Positions 55,474 through 64,000 of a stretch of DNA of 64,000 nt are shown piece by piece. Each line of letters begins with the position of its first letter. Position 1 is the stretch's first letter. Location: NCBI RefSeq assembly GCF_017948675.1, contig NZ_JAGFBU010000002.1:124001-188000 (forward strand), written 5' to 3'. This DNA comes from Flavobacterium flabelliforme. Its GTDB lineage: Bacteria > Bacteroidota > Bacteroidia > Flavobacteriales > Flavobacteriaceae. Made by a program: the position numbers and the translations under genes. Below the pieces are notes generated by a model that was not told where the DNA came from, did no database searches, and was given only the letters and a program-made list of their open reading frames with translations.

Positions 55474-56961
55474 GTGGAAATAGAAAGAAAGGAATCACAG
55501 AAAACCATTTTAAAAGCCACAGGAGTTTTTGGCTTTTCACAAGTATTAAAAATTCTTGTTGGGTTGGTTGGCTCTAAATTTGTCGCTTTGTTTTTAGGAA
55601 TTACCGGCGTTGGTATTATAGGACTTTTACAAAATATGATGTCTATAATTACTGCTGTAACAGGATTTGGTATTAGTATAAGTGGTGTACGAATGGTATC
55701 ATTATCACATTCTAAGAATGATATAGAAGAATTTTCAAGAACAGTTGTAGTCCTTAAAAGAGCTGCTATAGTGACAGGATTTTTTGGTTTTTTAGTGACT
55801 TTTGTACTTGCAAATAATTTAAGTATTTGGACTTTTGGATCAGAAGCATATGCTAATTGGTTTTACGTTTTGTCTTTTAATTTAATTTTCTCCAGTTTAG
55901 CAGTCCATAAAATGGTGCTTTTGCAAGGCACTCGCTCCATAAAAAAAATCGCTTTTTCCTCGGTTGTCTATTCGGTTGTATTAACTCTAATTACTATTCC
56001 TATCTATTATTTATTTAGATTAGATGGTATTGTAGCTGTTTTGCTTTTGTCTGCCATTTTGAATTATCTAGTAAATTGGTTTTTTTCAAGAAAGATTAAA
56101 GTAATTCCGGTTCAAGTAAGTATAAAAGAAACGATATCACGCGGTAAGGATATGATACAATTGGGGTTTTTACTCTCTGTAAATGTAATTTTCGGGCAAA
56201 TAACGGCTTACTTACTTAAACTTTATTTCAATTTTCAGCATGTTTCTGAGTCTGTTTTAGGATTGTATGTCGCTGCTTCTACGATACTGATTAGCTATGT
56301 TGGGCTGATTTTTAATGCTATGTGTACTGATTTTTATCCTCGATTGACCATCGTACAAAAAGATAATGCAAAAGTTAAAGACTTGGTGAATGATCAAATT
56401 GAAGTGGGCTTATTGCTTATTACGCCACTTATTTTAGTACTTTATCTTTTAGCGCCCTTTGTAATTAGAATATTGTATTCTAGAGATTTTATTGCAGTAG
56501 TTTTGATTCTTAAATTGGCATTATTAGCCATAATTATTAAGGCGATAATGTGGCCACTTGCTTTTATAATTTTAGCAAAAGGGGAAAAGAAATTGTATTT
56601 TAAGCAAGAATTATTGTCAGATACAATGAATATTGGATTTACTATTTTATTCTATAACTATTTAGGTTTAGTAGGTATTGGTCTGGCCTTACTGCTAAAT
56701 TACGTTCTTTATGGTTTGTATGTTTATTATATTGTTAATAAGAAATTTGAATTTAATTTCAGAAAAAATACTTTTATAATTATCTGTAAATCAATAATTT
56801 TAGGGGTTTTAGCTTCTATAGTTGTTTTTTGGATTGATTATCCTAATTCTTTTTGGATTTTGATTATACTTTGTTTTTATTCGTTTTATTTATCTTATAT
56901 AGAATTTGATAAAAGAATAGATATTAAAAGCTATTTAGCAAATTTTAGAAATAAATTTTAA
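55474..56961 (+). CDS. wzx: Wzx-type O-antigen/polysaccharide flippase
   Basis: 495 residues from a GTG, with about 14 membrane helices. KATGVFGFSQVLKILVGLVGSKFVA near the start and the regular hydrophobic profile place it in the O-antigen translocase group of the MOP superfamily. It would flip lipid-linked repeat units to the periplasmic face. No second Wzy polymerase is seen in this cluster, so it may share the polymerase at 10314. Confidence 0.9.
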   Translation: MEIERKESQKTILKATGVFGFSQVLKILVGLVGSKFVALFLGITGVGIIGLLQNMMSIITAVTGFGISISGVRMVSLSHSKNDIEEFSRTVVVLKRAAIVTGFFGFLVTFVLANNLSIWTFGSEAYANWFYVLSFNLIFSSLAVHKMVLLQGTRSIKKIAFSSVVYSVVLTLITIPIYYLFRLDGIVAVLLLSAILNYLVNWFFSRKIKVIPVQVSIKETISRGKDMIQLGFLLSVNVIFGQITAYLLKLYFNFQHVSESVLGLYVAASTILISYVGLIFNAMCTDFYPRLTIVQKDNAKVKDLVNDQIEVGLLLITPLILVLYLLAPFVIRILYSRDFIAVVLILKLALLAIIIKAIMWPLAFIILAKGEKKLYFKQELLSDTMNIGFTILFYNYLGLVGIGLALLLNYVLYGLYVYYIVNKKFEFNFRKNTFIIICKSIILGVLASIVVFWIDYPNSFWILIILCFYSFYLSYIEFDKRIDIKSYLANFRNKF

Positions 56962-56991
56962 TAATTAAAACTATTTATAGCGCTCCATCAG

Positions 56992-57888
56992 TTAGTACAA
57001 AGTTTTTGCTCTAACCTTCAAATCTAGAAAAACATACTTAGTGAGCAATAAAAAATCACGCGTGTGAAAAGCTATTTTCATTTCTACTCGAATGCGTTTC
57101 AGCATGGCCTTAAATTCCTCTTTGTTTTGATTTAAAATAAAAACCTTTTGCAAAATAAGATAAGTCGAGTAATTGAAACGACGTGTTTTCGAATTGTTTT
57201 TTTGTAGCAATAAAGTGTACATAGAATTATTCAACTTTCTTTTCTGAACTAAAATTTCATCGACAAAATCAAAATTATAAACTCTTGAAGCCCGAATCCA
57301 CAAATCATAATCTTCGTAGGCTAAATTCTCATCGTAACCATTGAGCTTGTCAAAAACTTCTCGTTTTACTAAAGCAGCTACGGAGCAAAGTTTTGTTTTA
57401 CCATTTAATAAATTAATATAAATGTTACCAGTAGGTTGTAGAGCAACTCCTTTTCTATTTTTGTCAGTTTCAAAATAGTCGTGAATGTGTTGCCCTTTTT
57501 CTGAAATCCATTCCGCATTACCATATACTAATCCAAGATTTTTATACGTGCTTTCAGCAAATCCTTTCAATTGTTTTGTGATGCATTCTGGATGTAATAC
57601 ATCATCAGCAGCAAGATCTATTATATATTCTCCGTTAGCTAATTTTAAACACTGATTAAAGGTTTTAGTATTTCCTCTATTTTGAGTATTAAAAATAAAC
57701 GGAATATCAGAGTGGTTTTTCAGCCAGCTTTCAATAACTTTTTGAGAGTTATCGGTACTGCAATCATCTGCTATAATTAGCTCTACGTTGCTATGAGTTT
57801 GGTTAATTACAGAATCTAAAGCTTCAACAACAAATGATGCGTGATTATAGCACAAACAAATTACGGTAACTAGCGGATTTTTGTGCAT
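56992..57888 (-). CDS. Glycosyltransferase family 2 (minus strand inside + cluster)
   Basis: 298 residues. TVICLCYNHASFVVEALDSV and IIADDCSTDNSQ are GT2 nucleotide-sugar motifs; AADDVL supplies the DxD metal site. It lies antiparallel between wzx and the GT4 gene, with 46 bases to the divergent GT4 start. Donor and linkage unknown. Confidence 0.9.
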   Translation of the reverse strand: MHKNPLVTVICLCYNHASFVVEALDSVINQTHSNVELIIADDCSTDNSQKVIESWLKNHSDIPFIFNTQNRGNTKTFNQCLKLANGEYIIDLAADDVLHPECITKQLKGFAESTYKNLGLVYGNAEWISEKGQHIHDYFETDKNRKGVALQPTGNIYINLLNGKTKLCSVAALVKREVFDKLNGYDENLAYEDYDLWIRASRVYNFDFVDEILVQKRKLNNSMYTLLLQKNNSKTRRFNYSTYLILQKVFILNQNKEEFKAMLKRIRVEMKIAFHTRDFLLLTKYVFLDLKVRAKTLY

Positions 57889-57907
57889 TAAGTTGAGGTA
57901 GGAGTTT

Positions 57908-57915
57908 TATATTTG
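57908..57915 (+). promoter_or_regulatory. Internal promoter -7 element for the GT4-fdtA pair
   Basis: TATATTTG 19 bases before ATG 57935; a TTTG 24 bases upstream is slightly far. Explains how the pair is expressed beyond the antiparallel GT2 gene. Confidence 0.5.
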
Positions 57916-57934
57916 TTACGAAAATAATAATTCA

Positions 57935-59005
57935 ATGTTGGTAAAGCAAGGCAAAACGACTAAAATAGCGCTCATAGGATATACACTTGCTGATGGCGGT
58001 TTAGAGCGTGCCTTTAGTTCGTTATCGCAGTTGTTACAAGATTCCTATTTTGAGGTTCACGTTATCGTTTTAGAAAATAAAGTAGCTTATCCTTATTATG
58101 GTACTTTAATTAATTTTGGGAAATATTCTAAATTTCAGAAATACTTCAAACTGAAAAAATATTTAAACAAACAACAATTTGACTACATCATAGATTTTAG
58201 GTACCGTATCAATCCGTTGATGGAATTGGTTTTTTTATATTACCTCTATTCTGGTTTTAAATTTATTTATACGATTCACAGTAGTGTTTTAGAACATTAT
58301 TTTACGTCAACTAAAGTAATGGCAAATCAAATTTTTAGTAAAGCTTTTAAGATTGTGTCAGTTTCGAGTGAAATAAATGCTATAATCAAAAAAAAATATG
58401 GTTTTGAAAAAGGGATTGTAATTTCAAATGTTAACAACAAAATAATGAATTCGGAAGCTAGTTTGCCTTTTAAATATTGTCTTGCAATAGGAAGATTAGT
58501 GTCATTGAAGCAATTTGATCAATTGATTACAACCTATTGTAAAAGTGATTTGCCAAATAGTGAAATTCATTTAGTAATTATAGGAGAAGGAGAGGAGAAA
58601 GACCGTTTGCGAAAACTGATTCAAGAAAGTCAATATTCAAATTATATTCATCTTTTGGGTTTTAAAGAAAATACCTTATTTTATTGTAAAGAAGCTCTTT
58701 TTTTAGTTTTAACAAGTAAATATGAAGGGTTTCCAATGGTTATTTTAGAAGCTTTATCTGTTGGTACGACAGTAATTTCTTTTGATTGTAAAACGGGACC
58801 AAGCGAACTAATATCGAATGAAGAAAATGGTCTTTTAGTAGACAATCAGGATTTTGAAGCTTTGAAAATCGCAATGAATAGAATGCTACATGAAAAAGTA
58901 CTTTATACCTATTGCAAAGAAAATACAAAAGGATCTGTAGCTAAATTTTCATCGGAAAAAATTTCTCAAAAATGGATAACGTTACTAAAAAGTAAAACCG
59001 AATAA
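57935..59005 (+). CDS. Glycosyltransferase family 4
   Basis: 356 residues. GYTLADGGLERAFSSL at the N-terminus, AIGRLVSLKQFDQLI and TSKYEGFPMVILEAL (E-x7-E) are GT4 hallmarks, similar to GalNAc/GlcNAc transferases of O-antigen clusters. Cytoplasmic or peripheral on the inner membrane. Separated by 3 bases from fdtA, so co-transcribed. Confidence 0.9.
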   Translation: MLVKQGKTTKIALIGYTLADGGLERAFSSLSQLLQDSYFEVHVIVLENKVAYPYYGTLINFGKYSKFQKYFKLKKYLNKQQFDYIIDFRYRINPLMELVFLYYLYSGFKFIYTIHSSVLEHYFTSTKVMANQIFSKAFKIVSVSSEINAIIKKKYGFEKGIVISNVNNKIMNSEASLPFKYCLAIGRLVSLKQFDQLITTYCKSDLPNSEIHLVIIGEGEEKDRLRKLIQESQYSNYIHLLGFKENTLFYCKEALFLVLTSKYEGFPMVILEALSVGTTVISFDCKTGPSELISNEENGLLVDNQDFEALKIAMNRMLHEKVLYTYCKENTKGSVAKFSSEKISQKWITLLKSKTE

Positions 59006-59008
59006 AAA

Positions 59009-59413
59009 ATGAATGTAGAATTTATTTCGATTCCAAAAATTGAAGATAATCGCGGAAATATATCTGTTATTGAACATGATGTTTTGCCTTTTGAAATGAA
59101 GCGAGTTTACTATTTATATGATGTGCCAAGTGCAGCAAAACGCGGAGGACATTCACATAAAACACAAAAAGAGTTTCTTATCGCGCTAAGTGGCAGCTTT
59201 GATGTGGTACTTAATGATGGAAAAGAAAAACGAACAATTACATTAAATAAACCTTTTGAAGGGTTGTTAATAAATCAAGGAATTTGGAGAGAACTCAATA
59301 ACTTTTCTTCTGGTAGTGTTTGTTTAGTAATCGCTTCGGCAGTATTTGATGAAGATGATTATATCAGAGATTTTGATCAATTTATAGCCTATAAATTATT
59401 TAGTGATAGATAG
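59009..59413 (+). CDS. fdtA: Sugar 3,4-ketoisomerase, FdtA/QdtA (WxcM-like cupin)
   Basis: 134 residues. Cupin barrel with AKRGGHSHKTQKEFLIAL, the catalytic His pair of FdtA/QdtA enzymes, which turn dTDP-4-keto-6-deoxyglucose into the 3-keto sugar. FdtB (54347) then aminates C3. The substrate should come from RfbA/RfbB of the first cluster. Whether the product has galacto (Fuc3N) or gluco (Qui3N) configuration cannot be read. Its 3' end overlaps the convergent GT2 gene by 14 bases. Confidence 0.9.
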   Translation: MNVEFISIPKIEDNRGNISVIEHDVLPFEMKRVYYLYDVPSAAKRGGHSHKTQKEFLIALSGSFDVVLNDGKEKRTITLNKPFEGLLINQGIWRELNNFSSGSVCLVIASAVFDEDDYIRDFDQFIAYKLFSDR

Positions 59414-60335
59414 AAAATTCTATACCATTGTTGCGCAGGATGATTTTGATTTTTTTGAGAAAAGTTAAAATTATTCTGGGTGTGTAAAACAGTATTTTAC
59501 TTTTTAAACTGATGTTTTCTGGATTAATCTGTTGGTATAAATTTTTGGCAATGTTTTTTTTATTTGCCATTTTGTATTGCAGCGCATATTCTATCCGATA
59601 TAAATCTAGGTATTTTTTAAGAGTGGAATGTTGTTTTTCAGCTTCTTTATAAAAACTAAAATCTTTTGTTTTTTTATTAAAAATAGATTGTTTAGATAAA
59701 CTATCCGTTACGAAATGCAAGTAAGATACAGTAACGGAGTTGCCAATAACTACTGAATATTCTAATGCAATTCTTATCCACATATCCATATCTTCTCCAA
59801 TATTTATTGCAGTATCAAAGTTTCCTATTTTTTCAAAAACGCTTTTAGGAACAGCAACGCTTGAGGAGGTTGCAACAGCATAATGCAAACTCGATTCAAA
59901 ATAATCAGTTATAATTCCGCTGTATTCCGCATTAATATTTTGATAATTCGGAGTGTAAATACTTTGGTTCTGGAAAATTAATTTATAGCGTGACGCAAAA
60001 ATTCCAGCTTCTGGATGCCTGTCAATAAGAGATTTTAATGCGGATAAATGAGATGGTAACCATAAATCATCAGCGTCTAAAAATGCAATGTATTTTCCTT
60101 TTGAATGTTGAATTCCGTAATTCCTTGCTGCCGAAACGCCTTCGTTTAATTTTGATAAATAAATAATCCTAGAATCATTGAATTCCTCAACTATTTGTTC
60201 ACTTTTATCAGTCGATCCGTCGTTGATAATAATTATCTCGTAATCATTAAAAGTTTGATTCAAAACACTGTTTAAAGTATTTTGAATAAAATTTTCTTTG
60301 TTAAAAAGTGGAATTACAACGGAGAATAAAGGCAT
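59400..60335 (-). CDS. Glycosyltransferase family 2
   Basis: 311 residues. SVVIPLFNKENFIQNTLNSV, IIINDGSTDKSEQ and AFLDADDLW (DxD-type) are a textbook GT2 set. Tail-to-tail overlap of 14 bases with fdtA. A TATTTTTG promoter element (60356-60363) precedes it, so it is a separate unit. Donor unknown. Confidence 0.92.
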   Translation of the reverse strand: MPLFSVVIPLFNKENFIQNTLNSVLNQTFNDYEIIIINDGSTDKSEQIVEEFNDSRIIYLSKLNEGVSAARNYGIQHSKGKYIAFLDADDLWLPSHLSALKSLIDRHPEAGIFASRYKLIFQNQSIYTPNYQNINAEYSGIITDYFESSLHYAVATSSSVAVPKSVFEKIGNFDTAINIGEDMDMWIRIALEYSVVIGNSVTVSYLHFVTDSLSKQSIFNKKTKDFSFYKEAEKQHSTLKKYLDLYRIEYALQYKMANKKNIAKNLYQQINPENISLKSKILFYTPRIILTFLKKIKIILRNNGIEFSIYH

Positions 60336-60355
60336 TTATTTTTTTATTAAGACAA

Positions 60356-60363
60356 CAAAAATA
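60356..60363 (-). promoter_or_regulatory. Promoter -7 element for the GT2 gene at 59400
   Basis: TATTTTTG on the minus strand, 20 bases before the ATG at 60335. Confidence 0.45.
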
Positions 60364-60451
60364 GGTGATTTTATAGTGACTTTTGATTGAGATTTTTTTG
60401 TAAATTAATCAAGTTGAATATTTTATAATCAAGAAAAGAATTAATATTAAA

Positions 60452-61369
60452 TTATTCGTTTCTACCACCAATAATACCTTGTTTTTTGCTTGAAATGGAA
60501 CACAAATAGCCTATTCGGAAAATATTAAATACAAGTAAATTAGGATTTTCTCCAATAAGATTCTTTAAAATGAATTTGCTGAAAACGGAGTATGTTTTAG
60601 TAATTATAAATTTTACTTTAGTTTTTTCTATAAAAACATACAGCTTTATTAATCGCACAAAATCACGATCTATTTTTTGATCATCGTATAGTAAAAGTAA
60701 ATTTTCTAGCGATTCTTTCGTTTTAATAATATATTCCAAATTGGTATCAATTGCGCCATGTTTAATTGGGTTATCTATGTGCAAGACGCTTATTTTTAGT
60801 AAACTTAGTTGATAGGAAAGTTGGGTATCATCGTGACCGTATTTTTTTAAATCAGAATCAAATTTCACTTTGTCGAAACATGATTTTTTAATAATCGTAT
60901 TGTTAAAGAGTATGGACTGATAAGGCTTTTTTGATCTATTGATAGCTATTTTATCTTCAGTAAAACGCCCGTATTTCCATCGTAATTTCTGATTTTCACT
61001 TGGACATTTTTTAGGATGTATCCTTCCGCCATAGATAACTTCAAAATTACATAGATTAGAAATGTAAATTTGAATGTAATTTGGGGAAATAATTATAGAG
61101 TCGCCATCGATAAATAACAAGTAATCATATTTTGCTTTTGCAGCCAATGAATTTCTATTTTCACGATGGGCAATGTTTTTTTTTAAAGCAACAAAAGAAC
61201 TATTGGTTAAGGAATTTACCGCTTCGTTGATCTGATTTAGTGGTGAATTTGAGGCATCATCCTGACACAGAATTTCAAAAATTATTCCACATTCCAAACA
61301 TTGTTTATGTAATTCCTGAACTAAAGGATAAACGTTGTAATTGTATATCGGAATAAGAATGGAGAGCAT
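60452..61369 (-). CDS. Glycosyltransferase family 2, coupled to ftsE
   Basis: 305 residues. SILIPIYNYNVYPLV, ILCQDDAS and LFIDGDS (DxD) identify a GT-A family 2 domain; the C-terminal hydrophobic part may sit at the membrane. Its ATG overlaps the ftsE stop (TAATG), which implies translational coupling to a division ATPase. It may be read through from ftsE's promoter. Confidence 0.88.
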   Translation of the reverse strand: MLSILIPIYNYNVYPLVQELHKQCLECGIIFEILCQDDASNSPLNQINEAVNSLTNSSFVALKKNIAHRENRNSLAAKAKYDYLLFIDGDSIIISPNYIQIYISNLCNFEVIYGGRIHPKKCPSENQKLRWKYGRFTEDKIAINRSKKPYQSILFNNTIIKKSCFDKVKFDSDLKKYGHDDTQLSYQLSLLKISVLHIDNPIKHGAIDTNLEYIIKTKESLENLLLLYDDQKIDRDFVRLIKLYVFIEKTKVKFIITKTYSVFSKFILKNLIGENPNLLVFNIFRIGYLCSISSKKQGIIGGRNE

Positions 61370-62055
61370 TATGCTGTTCTCTGCTGTATCACTTCAAAAA
61401 TCTTAGAGTCTTCACATTTCAATGTTTTGAAAGGAAATTTCATTAATAAAGCATAATCATGAGTTGCCATAATAATGGTTTTTCCATTGGCATTAATTTT
61501 CTTTAAAACCTCTAAAACTTCTACACTTGTCTGTGGGTCAAGATTTCCTGTAGGTTCATCAGCAAGAATTAGTTCGGGATCATTTAGTAGTGCACGAGCA
61601 ATAGCAACACGCTGTTGTTCTCCTCCTGAAAGTTGATGTGGCATTTTTCTGCCAAAATCTCTCATTCCTACTTTATTTAAAACTTCTTCAATTTTATTTT
61701 GCATGTCTTCAATATCTGTCCAACCTGTTGCTTTTAGGACAAAAAGCATGTTGTCATCAATATTGCGATCTGGTAATAATTTAAAATCTTGAAAAACAAT
61801 GCCTATCTTTCTTCTTAAAAAAGGAATGTCATTTTCTTTTAAGGTGGCTAAATCAAAACCGACAATCGATCCTTCTCCTTCAGTCAAAGTTAAATCAGCG
61901 TACAAAGTTTTCATTAAGCTACTTTTTCCAGAACCTGTTTTTCCTATGATGTAAAGGAATTCTCCATGATTTACCTCCAGATTAACTTCTGTTAAAACAG
62001 TTTTTTCTTCTTGATAAATAGTTACATTTTTTAAAGACAGTACGGATTGTGACAT
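61369..62055 (-). CDS. ftsE: Cell-division ATP-binding protein FtsE
   Basis: 228 residues from ATG 62055, the usual FtsE length. Walker [10 protein letters not shown], signature [15 protein letters not shown], Walker [25 protein letters not shown] is typical of FtsE. It partners FtsX to drive peptidoglycan hydrolases at the septum. ftsX is not adjacent, unlike in E. coli. A start at 62106 only adds 17 non-conserved residues. Confidence 0.93.
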   Translation of the reverse strand: MSQSVLSLKNVTIYQEEKTVLTEVNLEVNHGEFLYIIGKTGSGKSSLMKTLYADLTLTEGEGSIVGFDLATLKENDIPFLRRKIGIVFQDFKLLPDRNIDDNMLFVLKATGWTDIEDMQNKIEEVLNKVGMRDFGRKMPHQLSGGEQQRVAIARALLNDPELILADEPTGNLDPQTSVEVLEVLKKINANGKTIIMATHDYALLMKFPFKTLKCEDSKIFEVIQQRTA

Positions 62056-62109
62056 AATTTGCTTTTGTTTATGGGGTAAAAGTAATAAGATAACGGTTCT
62101 ATTCAAAAT

Positions 62110-62135
62110 AAATTCTATTGTATTCTATAGAATTT
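62110..62135. promoter_or_regulatory. Inverted repeat in the ftsE / TPR divergent region
   Basis: AAATTCTAT and ATAGAATTT are perfect 9-base inverted arms with an 8-base spacer, 55 bases upstream of ftsE. Being AT-rich it may be chance, but its position suits an operator. Confidence 0.3.
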
Positions 62136-62273
62136 AAAAAATTAAAAGTATTATTTGTTAGGCAGGATATTTGATACTAAGAATGCTATGCTTAAAAACG
62201 CAAAAAAGCCATCTGTAAAATTTGGTATCATAATAAAAGTTAATTTTGATTCGTTATAGAGTGTGGAATATAA

Positions 62274-62281
62274 TATATTTG
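62274..62281 (+). promoter_or_regulatory. Promoter -7 element for the TPR protein gene
   Basis: TATATTTG 21 bases before ATG 62303, with TTCG 20 bases upstream as a possible -33. Confidence 0.5.
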
Positions 62282-62302
62282 AATTATTAAAATAAAATCA
62301 CA

Positions 62303-64000
62303 ATGCGTAAATTTTCCTGGTTGTACTTCTTTTCTTGTTTTATTATAACCGTTGCTGTTTCGGCACAAAAATCAACTATTTATACCCATGAATTAAAAGA
62401 TTTTAACAAAGCAGTTTATTTGTTCAAAGATCAACAATATGCTTCGGCTCAATTAATTTTTGATAAAGTAAAAGAAACCGCAACTACCGAAGAATTAAAA
62501 TCAGATTGTGCCTATTATGCTGCAAATTGCGCCATTCGTACCAATCAGTCTAACGCTGATGAATTGATGGAGCGATTTGTATCGGATTATCCAACAAGTG
62601 TTAAGCAAAATCAAGCCTATATAGAGGTAGCGCATTATCATTTTAGCCAAGGTAATTATCCTCAAGCCCTACAGTGGTTTGATAAAGTAGATGAGAGCAG
62701 TTTGAGTTCTAGTGACCGAGATCAGTTTAATTTTCAAAAAGGATATAGCTTCTTCAACGCCAAAAAGAAAAAAGAGGCAACTACCTATTTTAATAAAGTA
62801 GTAAACTCTAAGGAATATGGATCTCAAGCCAAATATTACTTAGGTTTTATGGCTTATGAAGGAGACGATTACAAGCAAGCAACCAAGTATTTTGATGAAG
62901 TTTCGGGCGAGGAGAAATACAAGGAGAAACTTTCGTATTATCAGGCAGATATGAATTTTAAATTGGGTAATTTTCAGAAAGCAATAGATTTAGGTCAAAA
63001 AGCGATGGCAAACTCAAACGCCATGGAAAAATCTGAATTAAATAAAATCATTGGGGAAAGTTATTTTAATCTTAAAAAATATGATGCTTCTATTCCTTAT
63101 TTAGTAGCCTATAAAGGTAAAAAAGGAAAATGGAACAATACCGATTATTACCAGTTAGGATATGCTTATTACCAACAAAAAGAGTATGAAAATGCTATTT
63201 CTCAATTCAATAAAATCATTGGAGGAAAAGATTTTGTTGCGCAAAATGCCTATTATCATTTAGCCGAAAGCTATTTAAATACGGATAAAAAGCCACAAGC
63301 ATTAAATGCTTTTAAAAATGCATCCGAAATGGATTATGATTTAGCAATTCAAGAAGACGCTGCTTTAAATTATGCAAAGCTGAGTTATGAATTGGGTAAT
63401 TCGTATCAAAGTGTGCCTTCAATCTTACAAGCTTTTTTAACTAAATATCCCAATAATGCCAATCGTTCAGAGGTGGAGAAATTAGTAATTGACTCTTATA
63501 TTTCATCAAAAAATTATAAAGAAGCACTCGTTTTATTAGAAAAAAATAAAGCAGCAGAAAATAAATTAGCTTATCAAAAAGTATTGTTTTACAGAGGATT
63601 AGAATTATATAATGATGGTGACTATAATGATGCTTTAAAGATGTTTGTTAAGGCTACAACAGAGCAAAAAGATCCTGTTTTTACAACTAGAGCTCTTTTT
63701 TGGAAAGGAGAAACGGAATATGTTCTGAATGATTTTAAAGAAGCTTTACTAAGTTACAAACAGTTTGCTGGATCAACTCAAGCATCAAAAACACCAGAAT
63801 TTAAAAATTACAATTACAATATTGCTTACACTTATTTTAAACTAAAAGAGTACGATCAGGCGGGAAATTATTTTCAAACTCAGATCGAAAAATCCTCATC
63901 TGATAAAGTTCGTTTGAGTGATTCTTATTTGCGTTTGGCAGATTGTCGTTTTGTAACTTCAAAATACAGTCAAGCTGTGGATGCTTACAATAAGGTAATA
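62303..64000 (+). CDS. Exported tetratricopeptide-repeat protein (3' end outside window)
   Basis: At least 566 residues; the frame stays open to the window end. A signal peptide (hydrophobic run ending AVSAQ) precedes many TPR units, visible as repeating YQKAI/YxxAxxxF patterns such as GNYPQALQWFDKV, GDDYKQATKYFDEV, KEYENAISQFNKI. Large exported TPR proteins of Bacteroidetes act as periplasmic or outer-membrane scaffolds. Specific role unknown. Transcribed divergently from ftsE. Confidence 0.88.
   Translation, partial: MRKFSWLYFFSCFIITVAVSAQKSTIYTHELKDFNKAVYLFKDQQYASAQLIFDKVKETATTEELKSDCAYYAANCAIRTNQSNADELMERFVSDYPTSVKQNQAYIEVAHYHFSQGNYPQALQWFDKVDESSLSSSDRDQFNFQKGYSFFNAKKKKEATTYFNKVVNSKEYGSQAKYYLGFMAYEGDDYKQATKYFDEVSGEEKYKEKLSYYQADMNFKLGNFQKAIDLGQKAMANSNAMEKSELNKIIGESYFNLKKYDASIPYLVAYKGKKGKWNNTDYYQLGYAYYQQKEYENAISQFNKIIGGKDFVAQNAYYHLAESYLNTDKKPQALNAFKNASEMDYDLAIQEDAALNYAKLSYELGNSYQSVPSILQAFLTKYPNNANRSEVEKLVIDSYISSKNYKEALVLLEKNKAAENKLAYQKVLFYRGLELYNDGDYNDALKMFVKATTEQKDPVFTTRALFWKGETEYVLNDFKEALLSYKQFAGSTQASKTPEFKNYNYNIAYTYFKLKEYDQAGNYFQTQIEKSSSDKVRLSDSYLRLADCRFVTSKYSQAVDAYNKVI

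Noticed and set aside
1..64000. CRISPR array, prophage, insertion sequence, toxin-antitoxin or restriction system
   Set aside because: No regularly spaced repeats, integrase, transposase, or paired small toxin-like genes were found on either strand.

Overview
The window reads as chromosomal DNA of a Flavobacterium-like member of the Bacteroidetes. It is AT-rich. It carries typical flavobacterial families: a PorV-like type IX secretion protein, DUF4105, DUF4369 and DUF5362 proteins, an M61 peptidase and a spoT-fur-purA neighbourhood. It repeatedly shows the Bacteroidetes promoter element TAnnTTTG, weak ribosome binding sites, and many TTG or GTG starts. There is no rRNA, CRISPR array, phage or complete insertion sequence.

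Region 1 (1-13135) is a surface-polysaccharide locus on the + strand. It begins inside an aminotransferase gene, followed by a FemAB/GNAT-like acyltransferase, a small PglC-type phosphoglycosyl transferase and a PglE/EpsN-type aminotransferase. Next come rfbC-rfbD-rfbB-rfbA for dTDP-rhamnose, a decayed aminotransferase fragment, a PglF/CapD-type UDP-sugar 4,6-dehydratase, a GT4 glycosyltransferase, a Wzy-like polymerase and a second, long WcaJ-type phosphoglycosyl transferase.

Region 2 (13158-26234) is envelope and housekeeping. It holds a DUF4105 protein, a PorV-like protein, pssA, a GH25 muramidase, lptB, an overlapping kdsD-tatC-AhpD-like operon, divergent recQ, an FAD-dependent oxidoreductase, and an exported methionine sulfoxide reductase pair (msrB-msrA).

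Region 3 (26235-52591) is mixed core metabolism. It contains idi-queD-bcp behind a perfect palindrome, manA, tRNA-Thr(TGT) with a near-ideal promoter, several lipoproteins, an M61 peptidase, a PPK2 kinase, an outer-membrane barrel, a MATE exporter, an LTA-synthase-like enzyme and meaB. It continues with AEC, MFS and EamA transporters, a 1-Cys-type peroxiredoxin, a nudK-like hydrolase, purA, fur, spoT, a serine hydrolase and a SpoU methyltransferase. Two copies of a palindromic interspersed repeat lie here (34258-34338 and 43395-43486). Their stems differ in sequence but still pair.

Region 4 (52761-61369) is a second surface-glycan cluster behind a TRIC-type channel: FemAB/GNAT-like protein, FdtB-type aminotransferase, Wzx flippase, four glycosyltransferases on mixed strands, and an FdtA-type ketoisomerase. 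RmlA and RmlB of region 1 would supply the dTDP-4-keto-6-deoxyglucose used by FdtA/FdtB, so the two clusters are probably linked metabolically across about 50 kb. The last glycosyltransferase is translationally coupled to ftsE. The window ends inside a large exported TPR protein gene.

The strongest leads for new biology are the repeated pairing of FemAB-like proteins with sugar aminotransferases, the covarying palindromic repeat, the operator-like palindrome before idi, and the aminotransferase remnant beside the rml cassette. Promoter and terminator calls were made by eye.
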